Assembly: GCA_017991835.1 (NCBI GenBank)
Contig: JAGOPY010000008.1
Coordinates: 1 to 64,000 of the forward strand
DNA from: Bacteroidales bacterium
GTDB taxonomy: Bacteria > Bacteroidota > Bacteroidia > Bacteroidales > JAGOPY01
Direction: 5' to 3'
DNA length: 64,000 nt
The notes under the pieces are model-generated. The model was not told where the DNA came from. It did not search any database and was given only the letters and a program-made list of their open reading frames with translations. A program made the translations under genes and the position numbers. This document shows, one piece after another, positions 10,259-20,124 of the stretch. Numbering within the stretch: the stretch's first letter is position 1; each line of letters starts with the position of its first letter.

Positions 10259-11053
10259 CTAAAGTCCCTTTCCCCCAACCGGGATCGCATAATCCTTGAA
10301 ATATTTCATGTACATCAGGCCATTGGGAACGTATTTCGGATCGTAGGTTTTGGGTGGGCCTGATTCAGGGTAAGGACGTCCCGTGTTATGGATGTGGAAG
10401 GCGTCTTTGTATTGTCCTCGCCGGATATAATCGCCGTAGGTCATGTCGATCCATTTCACCCCCCAGTAGAGGGCCTTGTCGCCTCTGAGTTCACTGAGCG
10501 GAATATCCAGCCAGATGCACTTGTAACCCATGAGCTGGAAGGGCCCCCACGATTTGGCCATGTTTTTCAGCGCGTCATCGGAGGCGTTGTTCAGGTCGGC
10601 CGGTACGATATTTTCAAGCCGGGCCAGCTTGCCGTGTTTCACATTTTGAAGCCTTTTATAGATATGCCGCTCGAACCGGGGTTTCACATTTTTCAGGCCA
10701 GAGCATTCGAGGATGATAAGCGCTTTGAGAAATTCGGGTGAAAGATCGAACTGGGCCGCCAGTTTATCAATCTCTGCGCCGTAGTTTTTCTGGGTACGAA
10801 GAACTGCCTCCGGGGCAGTTTCATCGTAAGTGACGCTCTCCTCGGCCGTCATATACCGGTAATAGCGTTTCACAGAGTCGGAAAGGTTCACATACAGCAT
10901 CGGATTCCAGATCCATATTGCCATCAGCAGGATGATGAAAGCAGCAAAGCCCAGGCTGATCTTGCTTATCCTGCTTTTCTTCCTGCCGGAGGAACGGCTT
11001 TTTTTCTTTGCTGGTTTCCGGTTTTTAACCGGCTTCTTACTGGTTTTCGCCAT
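10259..11053 (-). CDS. Membrane-anchored lysozyme-fold peptidoglycan enzyme
   Basis: Predicted lytic transglycosylase or muramidase. The 264-residue protein starts with a very basic cytoplasmic tail (about 1-32, Lys/Arg-rich), then one membrane helix (33-50), then an exported domain. Residues about 100-230 look lysozyme-like: IILECSGLKNVKPRFERH (candidate catalytic Glu), SWGPFQLMGY (the substrate-cleft GPFQLMG block) and ALYWGVKWI. The end is HNTGRPYPESGPPKTYDPKYV. The exact class was not established. It faces the O-acetylation genes tail to tail; O-acetylation of peptidoglycan is known to block lytic transglycosylases, so the arrangement is functionally sensible. Confidence 0.65.
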   Translation of the reverse strand: MAKTSKKPVKNRKPAKKKSRSSGRKKSRISKISLGFAAFIILLMAIWIWNPMLYVNLSDSVKRYYRYMTAEESVTYDETAPEAVLRTQKNYGAEIDKLAAQFDLSPEFLKALIILECSGLKNVKPRFERHIYKRLQNVKHGKLARLENIVPADLNNASDDALKNMAKSWGPFQLMGYKCIWLDIPLSELRGDKALYWGVKWIDMTYGDYIRRGQYKDAFHIHNTGRPYPESGPPKTYDPKYVPNGLMYMKYFKDYAIPVGGKGL

Positions 11054-11396
11054 GCGGGCTCTTTGGGGTTATCGGTTTACCCATAACGCTTTTATTGGTT
11101 GAAATTATATATTAATGAGTTGATAGCAGGCTTTTATCAGAACTAGTTATCGACAAATATAGGTTAATAGTAGATTGTGACCAACTTCAGGAATACTTAG
11201 AATCTTTCTATTTTTTACTCGAAATGCATGGATATTAATCAGTTTTCAATATTTTTACGGGGACTTTTGGAAAAAATGACTATTAATCGGATAAAGCGTT
11301 CTTTATCAGGAAGATAATTTATATTTTAATTGAGGTTTGCTGAAAGCTGATAATGAATTAATTTTACCTGTTTCAAATTACCCAGAACCAACCGCT
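11054..11396. other. AT-rich divergent spacer before the surface-protein locus
   Basis: This 343-base gap separates the lytic enzyme from the 20-kb surface locus and should hold both promoters. I found no perfect TAnnTTTG with a correctly placed TTTG. TATTTTTAC near 11,250 and GACTTTTGG near 11,262 are weak candidates. No gene or clear inverted repeat was seen. Confidence 0.4.
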
Positions 11397-14300
11397 ATGA
11401 AAAGATTTGTCAGTTATATTCTATTGTTCTTACTATTTTCCGGTTATATAGCAACCACTCAGGGCGAGGATATTATTATTGATGAAACGAACCTTTCGGG
11501 CACGATCGGGCCCGGCAGTTATATTACCGATCATAACCTCTTCGTCGATTATACGGACTGCCTGACCGTTTTACCCGGAACCACCATTAAATTTGTTTCC
11601 AATACTTCATTGACGGTTTACGGATGCCTGATTTCCATAGGAACTGAATCTTCCGGAATTTTCTATAAATCTTCGGGGACTTCCGTAAAATGGAATGGGA
11701 TCAGTTTCCCCGGCAGTAAAACTGAGGCATCTAATCCTGATGATATCCTGCAATCCAAATTTAAATATTCTCATTTTGAGAATGTAACTGGGCCGGGAGC
11801 TATCTATTTTTCGAACGGAAATGCTGAAAGAACGCTTGATTCCATCAGCTACTGCTCTTTTACCGGCGTGGTTAACGCTATTCACATCCTGTTTATCAAT
11901 CAGGCCGGCTTCGTTATCAACAATTGCGATTTCTCTGATGTTTCCAATACCGGTATAACTTTTGGCAACAGCCCGGCAGTTTCAGGCCTGCAAATTCTGC
12001 ACAACACCTTCAACGATCTGTCCGGCCGGTTTCTTTATGTCTATTCAAATTCTGCCCTTGAATCACTAACTGTTAAAGGTAATACCCTGGATAACCTGGT
12101 TTTAAAGAAATCAGCCATCAGAATCGAAAATAACCAGTATCTGAATGCACTGACCCTCGAATCAAACGATTACAGCAATTTTATAACAGACGTCACCTAC
12201 CCGGTCGCTGATGGGATAATTTACATTAAAGGCCAGAATATTCTCAACCAGTTCCGCCTGGATGATAATACCATCCAAACAATCCTGTCTTCTCAGCAAT
12301 TAAATCCGCCGGTAAGTTCCTTCCTTTATCTTGATCATGCCGCCAACGCTTATTTTAAATTGGACAATGTGGTTTCCGTTTCCAATTTGAATGATTTTAT
12401 CCTGGTGGAAGATTGCGAGACCGTAAGAGTAGAAGACTCGAAATTCGAATCTTTAGAGTGTTCCGGCGCCCTTTTTAACCTTTCTGCCGACAATTATTGC
12501 CGTGTGGAGGATGGTATCTTCAAAGACATTTCAACGAATGACGGAAATGGCTGTTTCTATTTCAGCCAGGTTGTATCAATGGATGAAATCCTTTTCAGAA
12601 ATAACCGTTTTGAAGCTGTCACAGCCGAAAATGGCCCGTGCCTTTATGTCAATTCGCCCTCCGGGTCGGTCGATTCCGTTGTTTTCAGGAACAATGACAT
12701 CTTCCAGGACCGGATGGGATATACGGCCATAAATGGCGGAGTGGCCTATCTCCGGTTGTCAACCGTTTCATTGTTCAGGAGCTATGATAATGAAATCCGG
12801 AATTGTGAAGTCACCGGATACGGCGGTGCCTATTGTTTTGATGTAAGCGCAGTCAATAATCTTGATATTTATAATGATGATCTCCATACGATTATCTCCA
12901 ATTATGACGGCGGTTACATTTCGGTTAAGAATCAGATAACCAATACCGACATAAGCATTAACGGCCTGACGGCCGATACCTGTTTTTCAAAAGCAGGATC
13001 AGGCGGGATCCTGTATATGAAGTCACAGAACAATAATACCGGAAAAGTCAGGATACAAAACAACCATCTCAATCATTTCTATGCCCGCAGTGAATCGCAA
13101 CAATTTGCCGGGGGTGGTTTTTTTATCCGGGGCAGCCACAAGGAGCTGTATTTTACCGGTAACGCCCTTATTCCCAATCCCACACCGGATCAGATCCCAA
13201 TTGCAGATGATGGCGGAGTGCTTTACTATGCCCACACAGGCAGTGTTCTCGATTCAGCCATTTTTTCCGGTAATTCCTTTATTAAAGCCGATTCTGTAGC
13301 CATTACAGGTTCCGGTGGAGCCGTTTACCTGACAAGTACGGGCCAGACCGGCCGGATAAGGATCAGTGACAACGAATTCGACCGGTTCAGCACTGCCGGG
13401 TCAGGAGGTGTTTTCTGGATCGGCTTTGAGGGCCAGTGTAACCGGCTGGATATTCTCAATAATGAATTCTCGGGTTGCGTTGCCGATAGTTCCGGCGGCG
13501 CCATCTTTTTCCGGTCATACGGATTAAATGTTCTAAACGTAGCCGGCCAGCCCGGTAATAATCAGCTTTTTACCGACTGCAGGGCCCGTTTTGCATCCGG
13601 CGGAAGCCTTTACGTTTTAACCCAGGCCCAATCCATCGGGGAGATCAACTTTAACCATAATTCATTCAATTCCCCCGGCTCCGCTCAAAATGCCCTGTCA
13701 GACGGCGGTGCTGTTTATGTGAAATCGGCCGGTTCACTCGTATCTCATTTAAACCTGTCGGAAAACTCTGTCAATGAAAATAATATGGATATCCGGGCAG
13801 GTGGAAACGGAGGTGCATTCTATTTCAATCTGATGGGTAACTGTACTGAGGTCAACCTATTGAATAATTCCCTTTCTTCCTGCCTTGCAGGCCGTTACGG
13901 CGGGGCAGTTTATCTCAGGACCGGGAATATCGGCAGATTGACAGTGGAGGGAGAAACAGCCAGCCCACAGGTGAAAGACTGTCACGCCGCAAACGGTGGG
14001 GCTTATTATTTCGATCTGTCAGGCAAATGCGATACCCTCGACATCACTTCTAACAATTTCATGAACTGTGCAGCCGATACGACCGGAGGCGCTATTTACT
14101 TTAAATCAAACGGGATCGGTTTGTTGAATATATCCGCCCAGGACGGAGATCAGCAAAAATTCAATAACTGCCAGGCTGCCAGCGGATATGGCGGTGTGAT
14201 GTATTTTAACAGCCTTTCGCAGGGCATCGGGGAAATCGGCATTCGTAATAACCAGATCCTGTCATCACTTAACGAAAATAACAGCGGAAAAGACGGAGGC

Positions 14301-17300
14301 GGTTTTTATTTCAAGTCGGTGGGCAGTGATGTGGCAAATATCGATATCCTTAACAACACTGTTGGAAACAGCAACAAAGGATTGAAAGCAGGCATGAACG
14401 GAGGCGCGTTCTATTTTGACCTTTCCGGGAAATGCAACCAGCTCAGCATTCATCAGAATAATTTCAACAATTGTCGCGCTGTGAACGGATCGGGTGGCAG
14501 CATCTTTTTCCTCTCCGGCGGGGCAGGAACTGTTTCGATTGATACCAACATGCTGCTATCATCATCCGCAATCGAAAACGCTTCAGCCAATGGCGGCGGA
14601 ATTTACATTAAAACCAACGGCGGGAATGTGACACAAATCTCACTGAATGGTAATGAAGCGGGTGACGACAGTTTTGGCATCAGCTCCGGTGAGAATGGAG
14701 GAGCTTTTAGCTTTGATCTGCAGGGAACTACGACATTGCTGGAAGTGACCGGAAACCGGTTTGTCAAATGCCGGGCGCAGGACTCGGGCGGCGGCCTCTA
14801 TTTTAAAGCCAACGGGCTGAATGAATTAAAACTACAGGGATTCGAAGATAAATTGCAGCATTTCAGCGGTTGTTCGGCTGCCGATGGCTCCGGAGGTGCC
14901 GTTTGTATCACAACTACATCGCAACCGGTCAGTTATTTCTATATCGAACACAATACGGTTCTTCCGGCAGCAGGAATGGTGAATGCCGGTGAAAACGGCG
15001 GAGGAATCAGCATTACATCAGCCGGGAACCTTGTCGAAGAATGTTTTGTTGACCACAACATATTCGGAAGTGCTTCAGGTAGTCTGAAAGCCGGAAATAG
15101 CGGCGGGGCAATATCAGTTGATATTTCCGGTCAATGCAATACCCTCAGATTATTTGAAAATTCATTCACCGGCTGCCAGGCTGTAAATAATGGCGGTGCA
15201 GTGAGCATCCATACCGGGAGCCTCGGGACCCTCACTGTTTCAGGCTCCCCGGATCAGTACCAGGTATTCGGTGATTGTTCGGCAGAAAACCTTGGCGGCA
15301 GCTTCTATCTTGAGTCCGACGGTGTAGGTCATGCAGATTTCCAGCACCTTAAATTTGAGAACTCAACCGCAGAAAGCGGAGGGGCCTTGGCTTTTTCATC
15401 CCCTGACATGGATGTGCTGAGCCTCAACACCATCGAATTTACAGACAACTCAGCCTCAGACTTCGGCGGATCGATATATTTAAAAGGAGACGGGAGCAAC
15501 ATGCCCACCATTGATGCATTGGAAATGGATAAATGCATCTTTATCAATTCGGAAGCGGATAACGGGGATGGAGGCGCTTTGTTTTTCAAAGGTAACCTGG
15601 GCCTTTTTAATTGTTCATCCAACAGTTTTAACCAATGTAAGGCCAAAGGGGCTAACAATGGTTCAGGTTCTGCAATGTACCTCGAACTATCTGACGATTT
15701 CACGAATGAATTGGTATTTACTTCCGATACGGTCCAATATTGCCATTCGGTTTCCGGAGGAATTTTCCTTAAAAATATTGACAAAGCCACCTTCCTGGAA
15801 GGCCATCTCGTGGGAAATACCGCCACCCAGGACGGAGCAGCCATCTATATCCAGGATTTCGATACCGTTCTGATTACCGCAGGGCTCTTCAGCCAGAATG
15901 AAAGCCAGCAGACCGGCGGAGCTATCCTGCTGAAGGCCGGGAATTCGGAAAGTTCCTGCTGTGATATAGGTTCCTCGGAATTTGAATTCAATAAAGCCTT
16001 GAACGGGGGTGCAGTTACCTTGCTTGATTTTAACCAAAGTTCATTACTGAACAACCGTTTCATCCAGAATTCCGCTTTCAGTCAATCCATGGAATGCTCA
16101 GGAGGAGCTGTTTATACAGTTGATATTGATGATCTTGTTTTCGATGGAAATGAGTTTATAAGCAATTCAGCCAGCACCACTTCCACGCAGAACAATATTC
16201 AATCATACGGAGGCAGTCTGTGTATCCTGAACAATAAGTATTTTAAGGGATCCGGAAATGATTTCCGGTTTTCTAATGCAGAGGTGGGTGGAGCTGTCTT
16301 CGCAAAGAATACTGATGCTACACTGAACCCGTCGGTGAGCTATGACAATAATTTCTTCTTTAATAATGGAAGTACTTTTGGCGGGGCCGTTTATTACGAC
16401 CTCATGAACAAAGGAGGCATCTATGCAACGGAAAACGTATTCCTGATGAATAGCGCCGGATTCAGCGGCGGGGCAATCGATCTGAGAAATGTCGGGCGGT
16501 TCGAATCCGTACGGAACATCTTCAGAAGCAATTTCAATGAGGGGAAAAACCTCAGCGGCGTCGTGGGCGCATCGGCCATCTTAACCTGGAACGTGCCGGA
16601 ATCCAACTATTACAACACCGTCTTCGATTATAATTTTTACAAAAATGACACTATAACCGAAAAAGAATCAACCATCTGGATTAAAAACCATGACAATGTT
16701 TATTTTGAGAATTGTACATTCCTGAATCAAATACCCCAGGATAATCCGGTTATTTACAAGGATCAGAACAGTGAACCGCTGATCATTGTCAATTCCATCT
16801 TTTCAAAGAATGTAACTCCCGAAACACCTTTGGTAAATGACTTTGCCGAGATCCGCCATACCTATATCGAAGGCCTGGTTACGGATAAGATCGATACGGC
16901 AGATTGCTTCAATTATCCGCCACCGCAATTTGCAGAAGGTAGTTATAATCTTTATGATAACGACCTGGCTTTTATCGACGCCGGAATTCCTGAACCACTA
17001 TATAACGATTCAATAGATTACCCCATCGGCAAAGGAACCGAAACCTGCGACCTGGGTGTTTCCGGCGGCCGCTATAACCTCTGGGATGAGGAACAATTGC
17101 ACATTCCACAGGTAAACCAGTATTCCCGCACCATCATTATCGAAAGATATAACGGTGAATGTGGCCGGTACAGAATTTATTTTGCTCTGAATGAAGGAGA
17201 TGAGTTTACGGATTATAAATGGTATATTTTCGATGAGATCCATGAAACCGGATCTGAAAATGAGTTTATCGGTTATTTTCCGCAGGATCAACTCATTGCT

Positions 17301-18344
17301 GTAACAGGAGTGGCATCAAATGAAAGCGAGGGCATAACGGTTATCGGTAACAATACCTTCAGTACATTCTATGAAATAACGCTGGATGGGTCACAGATTT
17401 CCTACCAAGGGAGCGACTACCAGTGCGGAGCGACCATCGAACTGAATGACAATTGTCCGGTGCAACTGAACAATATTGTATTGCACCTGGAGGGTCTGGA
17501 TATGCCTTTCTTCAGTTCTTATAAGTTTGGATGGTCATTCCGGGATGCCATCGGAATTGCGAGCCAGAACATAACCGACCAGAGCTATGAGGAGGTTGTA
17601 TTCAGCCTGGATATGGAAGCGGACACAACTTCTCTGCGTTCCGTTACCGTTGTGTACAATGGCTATGATACCGTATGCGATATCACATTCGAATATGAAT
17701 GCCTGATCCGGTTCCATTACAGTAACCTCGAAAATGTGCTGGAACTGGTGGAGATTGCACCGCCTGATATGATCCTTGATCCTGGTAATGTGATGTTTGA
17801 CGTAAAATTGAACGACCCGGCTTATTACTGCAACGGAGTTGATTTTTACCTAATAGAAGAAGGCAGTGTTGCAACCAGCCTGGATTTCATAAGGCTGAGA
17901 TCGGTCGCAACCGGAAACACGGTGCCGATCCAGGGGATAACATACGCCGGCAATATTTTCCAGTTGACATTCAATGTAACAGACCTTCCCAAAGGGGAAT
18001 ACGATGTGGAAATGCAGAATCTGTGCAATTCCTGCGGTTTTCCGTTTACTTTAGTCAACCGGATTGAAATAAAATTCGAAGGGATTGCCGGGATGGCTCC
18101 TGCAGATCTTAAAATCTGGCCGGTACCGGCAAATGAGAAAATTTTTATTGAAAATGAGAAGACGGCATCTGTCATGCGTTTTAGCCTGGTCGACCCGCTG
18201 GGGGAGATCCTGTTTACGGATAACATTTACCCCGGAAAGCGATATGAACTGAATACCGGCCGGTATCCCGGTGGCATTTATATTCTGATATTTGAGCCGT
18301 TTGATTCAAAAATCAAATCATACAGAAAAATAATAATTGAATAA
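11397..18344 (+). CDS. Giant secreted beta-helix surface protein with T9SS sorting domain
   Basis: A 2,315-residue exported protein, likely displayed on the cell surface or released. The signal peptide is MKRFVSYILLFLLFSGYIA. I chose ATG at 11397; an upstream TTG at 11337 would place 20 residues before the signal peptide. Residues about 40-1750 are many turns of a right-handed parallel beta-helix, each turn built on a GGAxYF strand followed by an L-x-I-x-x-N-x-F-x-x-C turn. A 135-residue super-unit recurs (see findings). Residues about 1820-2230 look like Ig/PKD-type modules. The end (IWPVPAN, PGGIYILIF, KIII) is a T9SS type A sorting domain. First gene of a seven-gene locus. Confidence 0.85.
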   Translation: MKRFVSYILLFLLFSGYIATTQGEDIIIDETNLSGTIGPGSYITDHNLFVDYTDCLTVLPGTTIKFVSNTSLTVYGCLISIGTESSGIFYKSSGTSVKWNGISFPGSKTEASNPDDILQSKFKYSHFENVTGPGAIYFSNGNAERTLDSISYCSFTGVVNAIHILFINQAGFVINNCDFSDVSNTGITFGNSPAVSGLQILHNTFNDLSGRFLYVYSNSALESLTVKGNTLDNLVLKKSAIRIENNQYLNALTLESNDYSNFITDVTYPVADGIIYIKGQNILNQFRLDDNTIQTILSSQQLNPPVSSFLYLDHAANAYFKLDNVVSVSNLNDFILVEDCETVRVEDSKFESLECSGALFNLSADNYCRVEDGIFKDISTNDGNGCFYFSQVVSMDEILFRNNRFEAVTAENGPCLYVNSPSGSVDSVVFRNNDIFQDRMGYTAINGGVAYLRLSTVSLFRSYDNEIRNCEVTGYGGAYCFDVSAVNNLDIYNDDLHTIISNYDGGYISVKNQITNTDISINGLTADTCFSKAGSGGILYMKSQNNNTGKVRIQNNHLNHFYARSESQQFAGGGFFIRGSHKELYFTGNALIPNPTPDQIPIADDGGVLYYAHTGSVLDSAIFSGNSFIKADSVAITGSGGAVYLTSTGQTGRIRISDNEFDRFSTAGSGGVFWIGFEGQCNRLDILNNEFSGCVADSSGGAIFFRSYGLNVLNVAGQPGNNQLFTDCRARFASGGSLYVLTQAQSIGEINFNHNSFNSPGSAQNALSDGGAVYVKSAGSLVSHLNLSENSVNENNMDIRAGGNGGAFYFNLMGNCTEVNLLNNSLSSCLAGRYGGAVYLRTGNIGRLTVEGETASPQVKDCHAANGGAYYFDLSGKCDTLDITSNNFMNCAADTTGGAIYFKSNGIGLLNISAQDGDQQKFNNCQAASGYGGVMYFNSLSQGIGEIGIRNNQILSSLNENNSGKDGGGFYFKSVGSDVANIDILNNTVGNSNKGLKAGMNGGAFYFDLSGKCNQLSIHQNNFNNCRAVNGSGGSIFFLSGGAGTVSIDTNMLLSSSAIENASANGGGIYIKTNGGNVTQISLNGNEAGDDSFGISSGENGGAFSFDLQGTTTLLEVTGNRFVKCRAQDSGGGLYFKANGLNELKLQGFEDKLQHFSGCSAADGSGGAVCITTTSQPVSYFYIEHNTVLPAAGMVNAGENGGGISITSAGNLVEECFVDHNIFGSASGSLKAGNSGGAISVDISGQCNTLRLFENSFTGCQAVNNGGAVSIHTGSLGTLTVSGSPDQYQVFGDCSAENLGGSFYLESDGVGHADFQHLKFENSTAESGGALAFSSPDMDVLSLNTIEFTDNSASDFGGSIYLKGDGSNMPTIDALEMDKCIFINSEADNGDGGALFFKGNLGLFNCSSNSFNQCKAKGANNGSGSAMYLELSDDFTNELVFTSDTVQYCHSVSGGIFLKNIDKATFLEGHLVGNTATQDGAAIYIQDFDTVLITAGLFSQNESQQTGGAILLKAGNSESSCCDIGSSEFEFNKALNGGAVTLLDFNQSSLLNNRFIQNSAFSQSMECSGGAVYTVDIDDLVFDGNEFISNSASTTSTQNNIQSYGGSLCILNNKYFKGSGNDFRFSNAEVGGAVFAKNTDATLNPSVSYDNNFFFNNGSTFGGAVYYDLMNKGGIYATENVFLMNSAGFSGGAIDLRNVGRFESVRNIFRSNFNEGKNLSGVVGASAILTWNVPESNYYNTVFDYNFYKNDTITEKESTIWIKNHDNVYFENCTFLNQIPQDNPVIYKDQNSEPLIIVNSIFSKNVTPETPLVNDFAEIRHTYIEGLVTDKIDTADCFNYPPPQFAEGSYNLYDNDLAFIDAGIPEPLYNDSIDYPIGKGTETCDLGVSGGRYNLWDEEQLHIPQVNQYSRTIIIERYNGECGRYRIYFALNEGDEFTDYKWYIFDEIHETGSENEFIGYFPQDQLIAVTGVASNESEGITVIGNNTFSTFYEITLDGSQISYQGSDYQCGATIELNDNCPVQLNNIVLHLEGLDMPFFSSYKFGWSFRDAIGIASQNITDQSYEEVVFSLDMEADTTSLRSVTVVYNGYDTVCDITFEYECLIRFHYSNLENVLELVEIAPPDMILDPGNVMFDVKLNDPAYYCNGVDFYLIEEGSVATSLDFIRLRSVATGNTVPIQGITYAGNIFQLTFNVTDLPKGEYDVEMQNLCNSCGFPFTLVNRIEIKFEGIAGMAPADLKIWPVPANEKIFIENEKTASVMRFSLVDPLGEILFTDNIYPGKRYELNTGRYPGGIYILIFEPFDSKIKSYRKIIIE

Positions 18345-18348
18345 ACAT

Positions 18349-20109
18349 ATGAAGAAGAAAAGTTTATTGCTCATTTTTTCACTATTCACTCTCTTCGGTT
18401 TCTGCCAGCAGGAGGTTTTCTGGTTTCCGGCAAAAGGCAGGGTCTATGGCGATGTGATGCGTATCATGGATGATAATAATCCCTATGTCAGGAACAGGAT
18501 TCAGGGATTTAATGAAGGTGATATCAACGCATATCCTGAATATTGGTTCAATGGCTTCAAAGCGCCCGCCCAAAAGTTTGAATGGTCTAACCAGAGCGGG
18601 GTTTACTATTCACAACTGGATTATCCATCCATTCTGGCAGATAAGGATGTCACCACGATTATCCTGGATTTTGTAACCGTATGGGATGAGCAGTTCTATG
18701 ATACGGCTGAATATTATTATTCAAAGCCGGTCATGGAGTGTTTAACTGTAAACGGAACCGGTTATACGGAGAACATGCTGCTGGTCAATCCGGTGCAGGT
18801 AATGATTGATTTCAAGTTATATGCTTCATTCTATACTGTTCCTGAAGCAACGGTAGTCGGCGATGATAAGATCAACCAGATAGTTGAAGTGATCAACGGA
18901 AATGTTAAGCCATATAGTATACCCGCTACACGGAATGGTACTTATCTTCATAGTGTTGATCTGGCCTCATTGCCGCACGGATTGCATGAACTTGAATATT
19001 ATGCTTACGGCCAGAAATCTGATGTGAATTTTCCCGATGAGTTCTCTGATAAAATCAAGATCAGGATCCTGATCTTTGATTTTAAGCTCCGTTACGATGA
19101 GGACTATGCCGTGTGCAAATGCGATACAGCCTACGACCTGGAAGGAATGCCTGAAGGGGGGATTTTCTCGGGCGAATGCGTAGTCGGATCGTCTAATGTG
19201 TTTAATCCCGGTCTGACTCAGAATGCCACCACCCTTATCACCTATAAGTACCCGGTGGATGGAATGTATTACAACGTGGAGCGGACAGTTTCCTTTGATC
19301 CGCTTCCGGTCATTGCCGTCGATGCCACAACGCTGGCCGGTTTTCCGCACGAAGCCTGCGGCTTTGAACACGGCGCAGTTTATGAAGTAACCGGGACGGG
19401 GTTTGAAGATTTGTTCAGACTTCCGCCTTTAGGAATAATTAAACAGTTTCATTATGACGGGAATAAATTGACCATTGACTGGAAAGGAGAGGGCGACGGC
19501 TCGATATATGTGACAGCCCTGAGCGATAAAGGTTGTTCCGCCAGCCTGGAGCATATGGTGCATATTACTTTCAACCGGGCACCGGAAGACAGCGCTTATG
19601 TCACCTTATATGACAGAATGCTTTTCTGCAATGCCGACACGGACAGCGTTAAAGTCTTCGACTGGTATGGAGTGATTGGGGGAAGTGATGTGTTTTATGA
19701 AAGGACCAGCAATCCCTATTATGTTCTCGATTTCATTCCGGCAGCCGGTGACTCTTTTTACGTGCTGACCGCCGACGATACGACCAGTTGCAGTACCCAT
19801 TCGCATATCTATACCAAACCTGCCGTCCCCAAATCGGACCTGATCGGGGAAGGTGCAGAACAACCGGCTGTTAAGCTTTTCCCCAACCCGGTCAGAGGGG
19901 ATGTAAACTGTGAAATCCTGAAGCCTGTGAAGGAAGGAAGGATCATCATAACCGATGTGCTTGGCCGCCAGATAAGCAGGATCAACCATGACGGATTCCT
20001 TCCCGGGGAAGTGGTCAGGCTGGAAACAGGTGATTTTAAAAGCGGGATCTATTACGTGGTATTTTCAGGTAATGACCTGTCAGGATCCTATAAATTCATT
20101 GTTTATTAA
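18349..20109 (+). CDS. T9SS-sorted secreted protein, function unknown
   Basis: A 586-residue exported protein (signal peptide MKKKSLLLIFSLFTLFGFCQ) starting four bases after the giant protein stops. The middle has Ig/PKD-like beta segments, including two cysteine-bearing stretches (AVCKCDTAYDLEG, DTTSCSTHSH). The C-terminus is a canonical type A sorting domain: KLFPNPVRGDV, ITDVLGRQIS, FKSGIYYVVF. An ATG at 18349 is used rather than the TTG at 18337, which would overlap the previous gene. No enzymatic motif is visible. Likely a second surface component of the same assembly. Confidence 0.8.
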   Translation: MKKKSLLLIFSLFTLFGFCQQEVFWFPAKGRVYGDVMRIMDDNNPYVRNRIQGFNEGDINAYPEYWFNGFKAPAQKFEWSNQSGVYYSQLDYPSILADKDVTTIILDFVTVWDEQFYDTAEYYYSKPVMECLTVNGTGYTENMLLVNPVQVMIDFKLYASFYTVPEATVVGDDKINQIVEVINGNVKPYSIPATRNGTYLHSVDLASLPHGLHELEYYAYGQKSDVNFPDEFSDKIKIRILIFDFKLRYDEDYAVCKCDTAYDLEGMPEGGIFSGECVVGSSNVFNPGLTQNATTLITYKYPVDGMYYNVERTVSFDPLPVIAVDATTLAGFPHEACGFEHGAVYEVTGTGFEDLFRLPPLGIIKQFHYDGNKLTIDWKGEGDGSIYVTALSDKGCSASLEHMVHITFNRAPEDSAYVTLYDRMLFCNADTDSVKVFDWYGVIGGSDVFYERTSNPYYVLDFIPAAGDSFYVLTADDTTSCSTHSHIYTKPAVPKSDLIGEGAEQPAVKLFPNPVRGDVNCEILKPVKEGRIIITDVLGRQISRINHDGFLPGEVVRLETGDFKSGIYYVVFSGNDLSGSYKFIVY

Positions 20110-20124
20110 AATCTAATATAACCC

